Assembly (NCBI GenBank): GCA_948467545.1
Contig: CAOKER010000017.1
Coordinates: 1-38,353 of the forward strand
Direction: 5' to 3'
Origin: an uncultured Eubacteriales bacterium
Lineage (GTDB): Bacteria; Bacillota; Clostridia; Oscillospirales; CAG-272
DNA length: 38,353 nucleotides
The notes under the pieces were generated by a model. The model saw only the letters and a list, made by a program, of their open reading frames with translations, was not told the DNA's origin and searched no databases. The translations under genes and the position numbers were made by a program. Of the stretch, positions 1 through 7,464 are shown in pieces. Numbering within the stretch: position 1 is the first letter of the stretch; every line of letters starts with the position of its first letter.

Positions 1-2
1 CT

Positions 3-596
3 GATACATTGCCGCCGTCGCATGAAACTGTCACGAATAATACCGATATATCCGAACGTGAAAAAAAACTGTGTTGTGAGGCGGCGCACAGAGCTGATGT
101 GTCATTTTATTCAAGCTTTAAAGCAGATGAAGTAATACCGATAGATGATGTTATTTTATATTATGAGCTTCATATGATGCGCAATGAAAGGGGCGCTTTG
201 CTACCGGAGCTTAAACAATATAAATGTGATACCAATATTCGTTCTTATGTGATAAGAATTCCAAAGGAGGAGGTGAGAAATGCCCTGCAGCCCTTCTTTT
301 CGCCGCGTATAGACGACACCTATTCCAAATATGAGGATTCTGAAGATAACAACTATCTTATTTTAGACGCCTTAGATGACGAGGTAAAAGGTTTTCTTTT
401 TACTCGGTGCAATTCATACACGAGAAAAGGTGATATTATCGAAATTGAGGCGGAAGGCGGATGGATTGATAGGTATCCGGAATCCGGCGACGGATATAAT
501 GTTGATGGTAAATTTATCTTGGGAGTAAAGCTCTTGGAAAAATCGAAGTTTATGTATATGTACTATAATATAATAGAAAACGTTTCACAGGAGTAA
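3..596 (+). CDS. C-terminal part of an unrecognised protein (cut by window edge)
   Basis: The reading frame is open to the left edge, so the real start lies outside the window; the first possible start inside is a TTG at base 9 without a visible ribosome binding site. About 195 residues are seen. They are rich in Asp, Glu and Tyr, with no membrane segment and no motif I recognise. The composition suits a secreted or lipid-anchored protein of a Clostridia, but the N-terminus that would show a signal peptide is missing. An AGGAG ribosome binding site at its very end (589-593) once served the decayed gene that follows, so the two were probably co-transcribed. No function can be assigned. Confidence 0.6.
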   Translation, partial: DTLPPSHETVTNNTDISEREKKLCCEAAHRADVSFYSSFKADEVIPIDDVILYYELHMMRNERGALLPELKQYKCDTNIRSYVIRIPKEEVRNALQPFFSPRIDDTYSKYEDSEDNNYLILDALDDEVKGFLFTRCNSYTRKGDIIEIEAEGGWIDRYPESGDGYNVDGKFILGVKLLEKSKFMYMYYNIIENVSQE

Positions 597-600
597 AGAA

Positions 601-1182
601 ATTGTTATTTTTAAAATTATAACAGGTGAAAAAGAATCTTTTGAACATAAAAGCCCGGAGGAAAGCAGCTATGTAAATGCGGCGGTCCATGATTTTGGCT
701 TTGAATTGAAGACATAACAGCTGCTTATTCCGACGATTTTGCTCTGATAAAAGTAATGAGGCCTTTAATTTGCAGGCCGTTGTACGACTGAAATGCTGCG
801 GTGCAGTATGGAGTATGATATTATCTGACGGATATAAAACAGCGGCGAAGCATTCGGCGATATTTATTACCTTGACTGCGGTATTATGCGGTATTATAAA
901 TATCAATTTTTCTAAAGTCATGAACTTTCCCGACGATGTGACCGCTGCTGTGCTACGCTAAAACTTTACGGAAATAAAGTTTATTTTGTTTTAAGCGGAG
1001 AAGGCTCTTATAATGACGCCATGCTCAAAGACGCCTCCGTATATCCGAAAGATATTTCTGATTTTTTGAGAAGTAAATATCTGAGAAAATGCTTAGAAAA
1101 TGAGGAAATCTGCGGGCTGCAGTACACTTTTTCAACCTTTCGTTTGTACATATCGGAATCAATTATAAGAAAGTCATATTAA
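601..1182 (+). pseudogene. Decayed gene with lost start codon and several frameshifts
   Basis: An AGGAG box lies seven bases before an ATT at 601, where an ATG would be expected. From ATT the frame reads as plausible protein for 38 codons and hits TAA at 715-717. Protein-like sequence resumes in other frames: one fragment runs to about 961 and a final one from about 955 to the TAA at 1180-1182 contains LKLYGNKVYFVLSGEGSY and then a charged stretch ending in IRKSY. No single frame spans the region. This is the pattern of a gene that lost its start codon and gathered frameshifts. I do not recognise the family. It could alternatively be sequencing errors in a real gene. Confidence 0.5.
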
Positions 1183-1445
1183 TCAGAATAAATGAATCGC
1201 GGATGTAACAGAGTGTAAAAAATAAATCTTAATAAACGGTTGGTTCGAATACCGAAGTATTCCGCTTGCCGTTTATTTTATTTTTCGGTATTTATGTTTA
1301 TAAAGGATTTTACGCGCATATCTTATTATATACAAATTGTAACATATTAAAAATCATGTGCAAGTAGTCGAGTTTTATATTTATAACGTCTGAAAACTTG
1401 TTAATATTGTAGTATTAGTACGTTATTTTGGGCGTAAGAAAAAAC
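1183..1445. other. AT-rich intergenic stretch
   Basis: Apart from the terminator at 1231-1285, I see no gene, repeat or RNA structure here before the promoter at 1446. Confidence 0.5.
1231..1285 (+). terminator. Branched hairpin terminator after the pseudogene
   Basis: AATAAACGG (1231-1239) pairs with CCGTTTATT (1269-1277), followed by TTATTTTT. Inside is a second perfect hairpin, GAATAC-CGAA-GTATTC (1247-1262). It probably ends the transcript of the first gene and its decayed neighbour. Confidence 0.6.
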
Positions 1446-1474
1446 TTGACAAAGAATAATATGTATTGTATAAT
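1446..1474 (+). promoter_or_regulatory. Sigma-A type promoter for the AMP-ligase/ACP operon
   Basis: Perfect TTGACA (1446-1451), 17-base spacer, perfect TATAAT (1469-1474). The predicted transcript has a leader of about 175 bases before the ligase. The leader holds the hairpin TGTACC/GGTACA (1513-1531) followed by GTTTTTATGTTTTT, which could act as an attenuator. Confidence 0.75.
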
Positions 1475-1505
1475 TGTTGATAATAAAAAAATAAAATGGA
1501 GCCTT

Positions 1506-1664
1506 ATGGGATTGTACCTGCCTTGGGTACATGCCTGTTTTTATGTTTTTATCGTAATACTTTGCGGCTGTTCTGCAGTGTTAAGCGGTAAATTCAGACG
1601 TGAAATTTTTGCGTTGAGAAAGGTGCCTTTATTTCACAGAGGTATTGGTGGTTTTAATGTTTAA
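1506..1664 (+). CDS. Possible 52-residue leader or small membrane protein
   Basis: An ATG at 1506 is preceded by GGAG at 1499-1502, only three bases away. The frame runs 52 codons and ends at a TAA (1662-1664) overlapping the start of the next gene by eight bases, the layout of translational coupling. Residues about 8-24 are hydrophobic (HACFYVFIVILCGC region) and the C-terminus is basic. Its first part overlaps the leader hairpin at 1513-1531, so translation could affect folding. It could also be chance; nothing else supports it. Confidence 0.25.
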   Translation: MGLYLPWVHACFYVFIVILCGCSAVLSGKFRREIFALRKVPLFHRGIGGFNV

Positions 1665-3375
1665 TTCAGAGCAAAAACGTCAGGAACACAGCAAAAAGAT
1701 TGTTACCGACTTGCGAAATTTGGTTGAAACCAGTGCTGAATACTACGGTGACAAAGTTTTGTATCAGTACAAAAGATATAAGGAAGAGTACAAGTTTACA
1801 TATAATGATAACAAGGAGATGCTTTACCGCGTCGGTACGGCATTTTCCGAACTTGGACTTATGGGACAAACAGTCAGTGTCATCGGAGACAGCTGTCCGG
1901 AGTATATGACGGTATATATATCCGCTGTTACCGGCGGAGGGGTAATTGTTCCGCTCGACAAAGATCTTGCCGATGACGAAATCGTAAATTTTTTAAATCT
2001 CAGCGGAGCGGAAGCAGTATTCTATACCGAATCCTTTAACAACAGGCTTGCTTCTTATTCTGAGCGGCTTCCTAAGATAAAGTACTTTGTTCCGATAGTG
2101 GAAAAAACGGAGACGAGCGAATGCGATAAGGTTATCCCTTACAGCAAGGTGGCTGAAATCGGGAGAAAGGCGCTTCAGGACGGAAACCGCAGCTATCTTG
2201 ATTTTGACTGCAAGAAAGATATGAATAAGATGAGCGCGCTTCTTTTTACATCGGGAACGACAGGTACAAGCAAGGGAGTTATGCTGACGCATGCGAATCT
2301 TATTGCGGCTACAAACGCTTCATGTCAGGGCACTGTTTTTACCGAGGTTAATACTTTTGTGGACGTGCTGCCGATGCATCACAGCTATGAGCTGACATGC
2401 AGCCATCTTGCCGCCTCCAATCTTGGAGCTACGACATACATTAACGACAGTCTGAAAAACACAATGCGGTCGATAATGAATTTTAAGCCGGATTCGCTTA
2501 TTGTGGTGCCTTTGTATGTTGAGACGATTCATAAAAAAATATGGTCGGAGATCGATAAAAAGGGAATGCATTCCAAGGTTAAAGCTCTGATGACAGTGTC
2601 GAACGGACTTTTGAAGATTGGAATTGATGTCAGGCGCGTGCTGTTTTCGGAGATTATTAACGGTCTCGGAGGGAATCTGCGTTATATAATCTGCGGGGGA
2701 GCCCCTCTTTCTCCGCGTCTTGTTTGGGATTTCAAGTCTTTTGGCATTGAAATATGCGAGGGCTATGGAATCACCGAATGTTCTCCTCTCGTCGCCGTAA
2801 ACAGACATGAAAAGGTTCGTTACCGTTCTGTGGGACAGGCGGTAGAAGACTGCGAAGTGCGTATTGACAAGTCGCCCGGAGAGGATACCGGAGAAATTCA
2901 AGTTCGCGGGAAAAACGTCATGCTTGGCTATTACAACGACGAAGAATCCACCAAAGAGGTGTTTACCGAAGACGGTTGGTTTCGTACCGGCGACATCGGT
3001 TATATCGACGACGACGGATATATATATATTACGGGAAGAAAAAAGAATATTATTATTTTGTCAAACGGTAAAAATATATTTCCCGAGGAAATTGAGGAGC
3101 ATCTGACGGCATGTCCTTATGTGGGAGAATGTGTTGTCGTCGGCAGAAAAAAATCTGCCGGAGAGCCTGTAATTACCGCTTTGATTTATCCCGATCCGGA
3201 TAATGAACAGCTTAAAGACAAGAGCGATGAGGAAATTATGAAGCTGCTGAAGGCTTCCGTAAACGATATTAACCGTACCTTGCCCGTTTACAAGCAGATT
3301 CGGGATATAGAGCTTCGTCACGAGGAGTTTGAAAAGACTACTACACGGAAAATAAAACGTTTTACTGTAAAATAA
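1657..3375 (+). CDS. AMP-dependent acyl-activating ligase (long-chain acyl-CoA/acyl-ACP synthetase family)
   Basis: This ANL-superfamily adenylating enzyme activates a carboxylic acid with ATP and passes the acyl group to CoA or a carrier-protein thiol. Seen: the P-loop TSGTTGTSKGVMLTH (about residues 199-213), the adenylate-binding GYGITECSPL, the hinge TGDIGYIDDDGYIYITGRKK, and SNGKNIFPEEIE before the C-terminal catalytic lysine region KTTTRKIKRF. At 572 residues it is slightly short of bacterial FadD-type enzymes. I place the start at ATG 1657 rather than the upstream TTG because GGTGG sits five bases before it. The acyl carrier protein 110 bases downstream makes acyl-ACP ligation a likely role, but substrate chain length cannot be read from the sequence. 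Cytosolic or membrane-peripheral. Confidence 0.85.
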   Translation: MFNSEQKRQEHSKKIVTDLRNLVETSAEYYGDKVLYQYKRYKEEYKFTYNDNKEMLYRVGTAFSELGLMGQTVSVIGDSCPEYMTVYISAVTGGGVIVPLDKDLADDEIVNFLNLSGAEAVFYTESFNNRLASYSERLPKIKYFVPIVEKTETSECDKVIPYSKVAEIGRKALQDGNRSYLDFDCKKDMNKMSALLFTSGTTGTSKGVMLTHANLIAATNASCQGTVFTEVNTFVDVLPMHHSYELTCSHLAASNLGATTYINDSLKNTMRSIMNFKPDSLIVVPLYVETIHKKIWSEIDKKGMHSKVKALMTVSNGLLKIGIDVRRVLFSEIINGLGGNLRYIICGGAPLSPRLVWDFKSFGIEICEGYGITECSPLVAVNRHEKVRYRSVGQAVEDCEVRIDKSPGEDTGEIQVRGKNVMLGYYNDEESTKEVFTEDGWFRTGDIGYIDDDGYIYITGRKKNIIILSNGKNIFPEEIEEHLTACPYVGECVVVGRKKSAGEPVITALIYPDPDNEQLKDKSDEEIMKLLKASVNDINRTLPVYKQIRDIELRHEEFEKTTTRKIKRFTVK

Positions 3376-3485
3376 AAAAATTCGGAACAATGAATATTAT
3401 CGGCTGCCTGTGCTTTTGCGTACAGGCTGTCCGGTAATTTTTGCGGACTATTTTGATCGTCGTTTCGGCGGTATGGGGGATTATT

Positions 3486-3713
3486 ATGTTTGATAAAATA
3501 AAAGCAATTCTTGCGGATGAACTTCAGATCAGCGGAGATATTACAGAGCAGTCGGAGCTTGCCGAGCTTGGAATTAACTCTCTTGAGCTTGCCGACCTTG
3601 TAATGAGATGTGAAAATGATTTTGGAATTGAAATCAAGGATGAGGATATACGTACGTTTATAACAGTCGGTGATCTTGTACAGTATGTTGACAGATTGGC
3701 TTCCAACGGTTGA
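3486..3713 (+). CDS. Acyl carrier protein
   Basis: A 75-residue four-helix carrier. The phosphopantetheine attachment serine is Ser32 in LGINSLELADLV; the usual DSL is NSL here, with Asn in place of Asp just before the serine. The start is ATG 3486, five bases after GGGGGA; a longer frame begins upstream but has no ribosome binding site. It follows the AMP ligase, so it is probably loaded by that enzyme rather than being the main fatty-acid-synthesis ACP, which normally sits with fab genes. The DSL-to-NSL change may alter recognition by the phosphopantetheinyl transferase, though Asn is tolerated in some carriers. Confidence 0.85.
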   Translation: MFDKIKAILADELQISGDITEQSELAELGINSLELADLVMRCENDFGIEIKDEDIRTFITVGDLVQYVDRLASNG

Positions 3714-3756
3714 AGCCTCTCTGTAAAATGATGGCGAAGATGAGATTTCGGATGCT

Positions 3757-4404
3757 ATGAATATTCTTTTAATAATACTGTTGTTTTTCGCGGCGGTATT
3801 GCTGATTGCTTTGTCGGTTCGGCTTGTTTTATGCGCAGTCAGGAGCAGGAAAACAAAAATGCTTCTTTCGGGCGAAAGAGGTAAGGAAGGATTTCTGTTT
3901 GAGCTGTTTTCGTCGGCGCTCGGGAGAAAATGCCGTATTTTGAAGAACATATATATCCGATATGAGGATAATCGCGGCGCCGGAATGATGTGTATTCCTT
4001 TAATTGTTATCGGAAGCGGCGGGATACTTATTGCGGAAGAAAAACACATGCATGGCTTTATTGAGGATCCGATGCGTGGAGATTGGCGGCAGTTTAGCGG
4101 AAACAGAATTATCCAATTCAGTAATCCGATCGAGGTAAACTCAAAGCGCATAAAAGAGTTGGAAAAATTGATGCGAGACCGCGGCTTTAAGGCTGATGTT
4201 AAAGGAATTGTTGTATTTACTTATAAAGATGTCAGGTTTAAAAATCGTCTGAAGCAGGTTTATTCAGCGGAGTCTTCGGTTAAATATATACGAAGCTTTA
4301 TGAATAACAAATGTCTGACAAGCAGTCAGGTAAAATCTCTTTGTGTCTTTATTCGCAGGCAGTCGCCGAAATTTTCGGGCGGAAATAATTCAAAAAAAAT
4401 ATAA
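3757..4404 (+). CDS. Membrane-anchored NERD-like protein with incomplete active site
   Basis: A hydrophobic N-terminal segment (residues about 3-27) is followed by Arg/Lys, giving a cytoplasmic orientation for the rest. Residues about 38-120 resemble the NERD (nuclease-related) fold: GKEGFLFE near the start of the domain, a strand region IVIGSGGILIAEEK, then G-x-I. In NERD domains an Asp in an IDH-type motif and the E-x-K pair form the nuclease-like site. Here the E-x-K survives (Glu94, Lys96) but the Asp position reads CIPL, so catalysis is doubtful. The C-terminal 90 residues are basic. It follows the ACP gene by 43 bases and is probably in the same operon. Family assignment is by pattern only. 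Confidence 0.55.
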   Translation: MNILLIILLFFAAVLLIALSVRLVLCAVRSRKTKMLLSGERGKEGFLFELFSSALGRKCRILKNIYIRYEDNRGAGMMCIPLIVIGSGGILIAEEKHMHGFIEDPMRGDWRQFSGNRIIQFSNPIEVNSKRIKELEKLMRDRGFKADVKGIVVFTYKDVRFKNRLKQVYSAESSVKYIRSFMNNKCLTSSQVKSLCVFIRRQSPKFSGGNNSKKI

Positions 4405-4410
4405 AACCTA

Positions 4411-4439
4411 TTGCAATCCGCAATAATATATGATATAAT
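4411..4439 (+). promoter_or_regulatory. Promoter of rpmE
   Basis: TTGCAA (4411-4416), 17-base spacer, TATAAT (4434-4439). The 65-base leader contains the hairpin ACGTGTCTG/CAGACGCGT (4453-4472), in the place where L31 autoregulatory leaders are found in Bacillota. No match to a specific leader class is claimed. Confidence 0.65.
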
Positions 4440-4510
4440 AAAATGTATTTTGACGTGTCTGTGCAGACGCGTTATTTATATCAATTGAATTGAATGTGAG
4501 GTGTGAGGAC

Positions 4511-4717
4511 GTGAAGAAAGGTATCCATCCGGAGTACAAGGACGCGGTTATCAAGTGTGCCTGCGGTGCCGAAGTCAAAACAAAAAGCACAGCGGGAGAC
4601 ATGCATGTTGATATATGCTCCAAATGCCATCCGTTTTTTACGGGTAAGCAGAAATTCGTCGATGCCGGCGGTCGTCTCGACAAATTCAAGAAGCGTCTTG
4701 AAGCAGCCGGTAAATAA
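4511..4717 (+). CDS. rpmE: 50S ribosomal protein L31 (zinc-binding form)
   Basis: 68 residues starting KKGIHPEYK, the family signature. The start is GTG 4511, nine bases after GAGG (4498-4501), because L31 begins directly at this sequence; an upstream TTG would add seven odd residues. Four cysteines, Cys16, Cys18, Cys36 and Cys39 (CAC and CSKC), identify the zinc-binding C+ form. The C-terminal [11 protein letters not shown] is typical. It has its own promoter and a separate terminator, so it forms a single-gene unit. Confidence 0.95.
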   Translation: MKKGIHPEYKDAVIKCACGAEVKTKSTAGDMHVDICSKCHPFFTGKQKFVDAGGRLDKFKKRLEAAGK

Positions 4718-4815
4718 ATCAAACAGGCATGTAATAAGGGCAGCTGCCTGATTTATGCGGAATTCATTTCTCACCATAAAATAAAGTCAGACTGCAAATG
4801 TATTAACAAACAGAC

Positions 4816-4862
4816 GAGCGGATTTCGTACAGCATATGATTGTGCGTTTCCGCTCTTTGTTT
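4816..4862 (+). terminator. Terminator after rpmE
   Basis: GAGCGGA (4816-4822) pairs with TCCGCTC (4849-4855), followed by TTTGTTTTAT. It lies between rpmE and the ribosome binding site of hflX, so hflX needs read-through or a promoter I could not identify. Confidence 0.6.
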
Positions 4863-4892
4863 TATGTGAGACAGAAGGGCGGGGAAAGAAGT

Positions 4893-6188
4893 ATGTACGG
4901 GAATGATGTTAAGGATATTTTCAAAAAGCCGGAAGGCGAAAACACGTATGCCGTGCTTGTGGGTATAGACGACGGAAGCGGCGATACCGAGTCTTTGCTT
5001 TATGAGCTCGAACGGCTGCTGGAAACCTCCGGCGGAGTTGTTTATGCAAGATTGATACAGCCTCGCGAAAAACCGGATCCGCGCACATATATCGGAAGCG
5101 GGAAGGTCAGGGAACTGAAAGAGCTATGTGAAGCCGGAGAGGTATCTCTTGCGGTTTTTGATTCCGAACTTTCGCCTGCTCAGATTAAAAATATCGAAGA
5201 TGATCTTGGCGGAAATGTAACGGTAATTGACCGAAGTATGCTGATTCTTGATATTTTCGCGCTTCATGCAATGACCGACGAAGGAAAACTTCAGGTAGAA
5301 CTGGCTCAGCTTCAGTATTCTGCACCGAGACTGAGCGGAAAAGGAATATCGCTCTCAAGACAGGGAGGCGGAAACATTGCTATGAGAGGGCCGGGAGAGA
5401 CAAAGCTTGAGACAGATCGGCGCAGAATACGCAGACGTATTTCATCTCTCCGTGCACAGCTTGCCGAACTTGAAATCGAGCGCAATATCCGCCGCGGTCA
5501 GAGGAAAAAAAACGGAATTTTTACTATTGCTATAGCAGGTTATACTAACGCAGGGAAATCCACATTGCTGAATTATCTTACGGACGCCGGAATTCTTGCC
5601 GAGGACAAGCTGTTTGCAACTTTGGATCCTACAACAAGAAAGTATGAGCTTCCGGACGGCACAAATATTCTTCTGACAGATACTGTCGGTTTTATCAGGC
5701 GTCTGCCTCATCATTTGATAAAGGCTTTTTATTCGACGCTTGAAGAAATTACCGTTGCCGATGCCGTTCTTGCGGTCGCCGATATTTCCGATCCCGAATG
5801 TGCGCAGCAGCTCAGCGTAACGAAAAAAATGCTTTCAGATCTCGGCGCTGACGAGAAGCCTGTAATCTATGTGTTTAATAAGGCGGACGTAATCGGAGAC
5901 AGCTTGCTTTTGTCGGACTGCGGGATAAATTCAGACGACGCCGTATATATATCCGCACGTACCGGGGCAGGGATAGAGAGGCTTATCAGGCGAATATCCG
6001 AAATTGTCTTGTCCGGAAGAACAAGGGAAACCTTTTTTATTCCAAATTCAGAGCTTGGAGCGCTATCCTCCCTCTACAGCTGCGCGTCGATCGAGGCGGT
6101 CGATTACGGAGCCGAGGGTGCTTCCGTCACCGCGGTGGTGGATGCAAAAACAAAGGGACAGTACGCGGCATATCTCACAGATAACTGA
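4893..6188 (+). CDS. hflX: Ribosome-associated GTPase HflX
   Basis: HflX binds the 50S subunit and rescues or splits stalled ribosomes, mainly under stress. The N-terminal domain (to about residue 190) contains RPDP-like KPDPRTYIGSGKVRELKE, the ELSPAQ motif and the GPGE-T-LE-D-RR helix signature. The GTPase follows: G1 GYTNAGKST near 217-225, G2 FATLDPTTR, G3 DTVGFI, G4 NKAD near 328, G5 SARTG. A short C-terminal domain ends the protein at 431 residues, normal for the family. The start is ATG 4893 behind GGGGAAAG; a longer frame from 4836 would run through the rpmE terminator. The YigZ gene follows after 15 bases, so the two are probably co-transcribed. Confidence 0.95.
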   Translation: MYGNDVKDIFKKPEGENTYAVLVGIDDGSGDTESLLYELERLLETSGGVVYARLIQPREKPDPRTYIGSGKVRELKELCEAGEVSLAVFDSELSPAQIKNIEDDLGGNVTVIDRSMLILDIFALHAMTDEGKLQVELAQLQYSAPRLSGKGISLSRQGGGNIAMRGPGETKLETDRRRIRRRISSLRAQLAELEIERNIRRGQRKKNGIFTIAIAGYTNAGKSTLLNYLTDAGILAEDKLFATLDPTTRKYELPDGTNILLTDTVGFIRRLPHHLIKAFYSTLEEITVADAVLAVADISDPECAQQLSVTKKMLSDLGADEKPVIYVFNKADVIGDSLLLSDCGINSDDAVYISARTGAGIERLIRRISEIVLSGRTRETFFIPNSELGALSSLYSCASIEAVDYGAEGASVTAVVDAKTKGQYAAYLTDN

Positions 6189-6203
6189 GCGGGGATTAGA
6201 TTT

Positions 6204-6875
6204 ATGTCGATAAAAAAAAGAAATGGCGCTTCCGATTTATCGGAAGATAATCAGGTCTCAAAGGAATATATTACTTTGGGAGGTAACGGAAGGGCCGAGT
6301 ATTCGGAACGGAAATCGGTTTTTATTGCTTATGCAGCTCCCGTTAAAAGCTCATCGGAAGCGTGTGATTTTATTAAGAAGATAAAATCCGAATACAGCGA
6401 TGCAAGACATACGGCGTATGCATACCTAATTTCATCGGAAAACGCGACCCGTTACTCGGATGACGGAGAGCCTCAGGGAACGGCGGGTATTCCTATACTC
6501 GGAGTAATTCAAAAGGGTGGATTTACAGACGCCGTTATCACGGTTACTCGGTATTTCGGAGGGATTCTGCTCGGCGCTCCGGGACTTTTGAGAGCGTATA
6601 CCACGGCTGCGTCCGAGGCGGTAAAGCAGGCCGGAATTGTCAGATATACAAGTTTTACGGAGTTTTATGTATTATGCAATTATTCTGACTATCAAAAGAT
6701 AATAAGCGAGTTTTCCCGTCTCGGAATACGGGAAGACAATACTGTTTTCGAAGATTCTGTCCGTCTTTCTCTTGCCGTTATGACGGACCGCTATGATGCC
6801 GCGAGGGATAAAATAAAAGATATAACGTCAGGGAGGGCGGAAATTGAGATAACCGGGACGCGCTTTGACTTTTAA
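6204..6875 (+). CDS. YigZ/IMPACT (UPF0029) family protein
   Basis: A 223-residue protein with the family core: RKSVFIAY near residue 36, the signature DARHTAYAY and DDGEPQGTAGIPIL, then TRYFGGILLGAPGL. The C-terminal ferredoxin-like half (about 150-223) is the usual DUF1949-type domain. Bacterial YigZ/YvyE proteins are linked to translation or protein quality control, but no enzyme activity is firmly established. The first 25 residues are a charged extension. ATG 6204 follows GGGGATTAG. It lies 15 bases behind hflX, and pairing with a ribosome-rescue GTPase fits a translation-stress role (inference). Confidence 0.9.
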   Translation: MSIKKRNGASDLSEDNQVSKEYITLGGNGRAEYSERKSVFIAYAAPVKSSSEACDFIKKIKSEYSDARHTAYAYLISSENATRYSDDGEPQGTAGIPILGVIQKGGFTDAVITVTRYFGGILLGAPGLLRAYTTAASEAVKQAGIVRYTSFTEFYVLCNYSDYQKIISEFSRLGIREDNTVFEDSVRLSLAVMTDRYDAARDKIKDITSGRAEIEITGTRFDF

Positions 6876-6939
6876 GTTTTAAGCGTACCGGTTTAATTAT
6901 TCGATTTTTTGCGAAATATGTGCTTTACGGTCGCGGATG

Positions 6940-6998
6940 GCGGATATTCTGCGTTCGGATGTAAAATAACCAAAATAACCCAAAGCAGAATATTCCGC
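6940..6998. repeat. Long-loop inverted repeat
   Basis: GCGGATATTCTGC (6940-6952) faces GCAGAATATTCCGC (6985-6998), complementary except for one extra T, with a 32-base A-rich loop. It lies 65 bases after yigZ and directly before repeat copy A, so it may be an extra arm of that element or a transcription end without a T-tract. Confidence 0.45.
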
Positions 6999-6999
6999 A

Positions 7000-7116
7000 C
7001 ATCTGACACCTTTAAAGAGGCGTTTCCGGGCTTATCCGCCGGATTTTTTCAGCAGCGCGATAGTCTGCCGCTGAATCACGCCATAATGTTATAACGTCGC
7101 TTTGCGCCTTATTGAA
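7000..7116 (+). repeat. Dispersed structured repeat, copy A
   Basis: Ends in CGCTTTGCGCCTTATTGAA (7098-7116), which matches copies B and C in 17 or more positions. The interior has hairpins at the same relative places but with different bases, for example TTCAGC/GCTGAA (7048-7075). The left end is the most divergent of the three copies. Confidence 0.6.
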
Positions 7117-7430
7117 AATAAAATTAAAATATTTTGCGTTATTGTCAGAAAATAAAAAAGTATATTTGAAAAAAATGCGTATATTATATTATACAGTAAA
7201 TTTTATTTTTTTAATGTCATTGTTAAGATTTTCGATTACGGCAGGTCGACAAACGGGTGTTTGACGTTCTGTAGGATATATGTTCTGTGGGATATAAGTA
7301 AGGTGTATATTGCGATTACGATTATTTTATGACAGCGTGTTTATTGTGTGATTTGGCGCGCGTTTTTGCCGACGTCAGGCGCTTTAATATTTCCCCGTTG
7401 TCGAAATATTTGGCGGCGATTTGCCGCAGC
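7117..7430. other. Intergenic stretch before dgt
   Basis: AT-rich DNA with a 16-base tandem duplication at 7266-7297 (GTTCTGTAGGATATAT then GTTCTGTGGGATATAA). No gene or clear promoter was found, although TTGAAA and TATTAT occur near 7166-7190. Confidence 0.4.
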
Positions 7431-7464
7431 GAGGATAATAACGAGGATAATAAGAGGATAATAA
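7431..7464 (+). repeat. Triplicated ribosome-binding-site unit before dgt
   Basis: Three head-to-tail units GAGGATAATAAC, GAGGATAATAA, GAGGATAATAA fill 7431-7464 and end exactly at the ATG of dgt. Each unit carries its own GAGG; the last is seven bases from the ATG and is the effective site. The array looks like replication slippage and may change translation or mRNA stability. Confidence 0.85.

Noticed and set aside
550..921. 123-codon minus-strand frame across the decayed gene
   Set aside because: It spans both the 3' end of a coding gene and the decayed region, with no start signal and low-complexity composition.
3318..4151. 277-codon minus-strand frame opposite the ACP and NERD genes
   Set aside because: It is a mirror frame of two supported genes and has no ribosome binding site or family motif.
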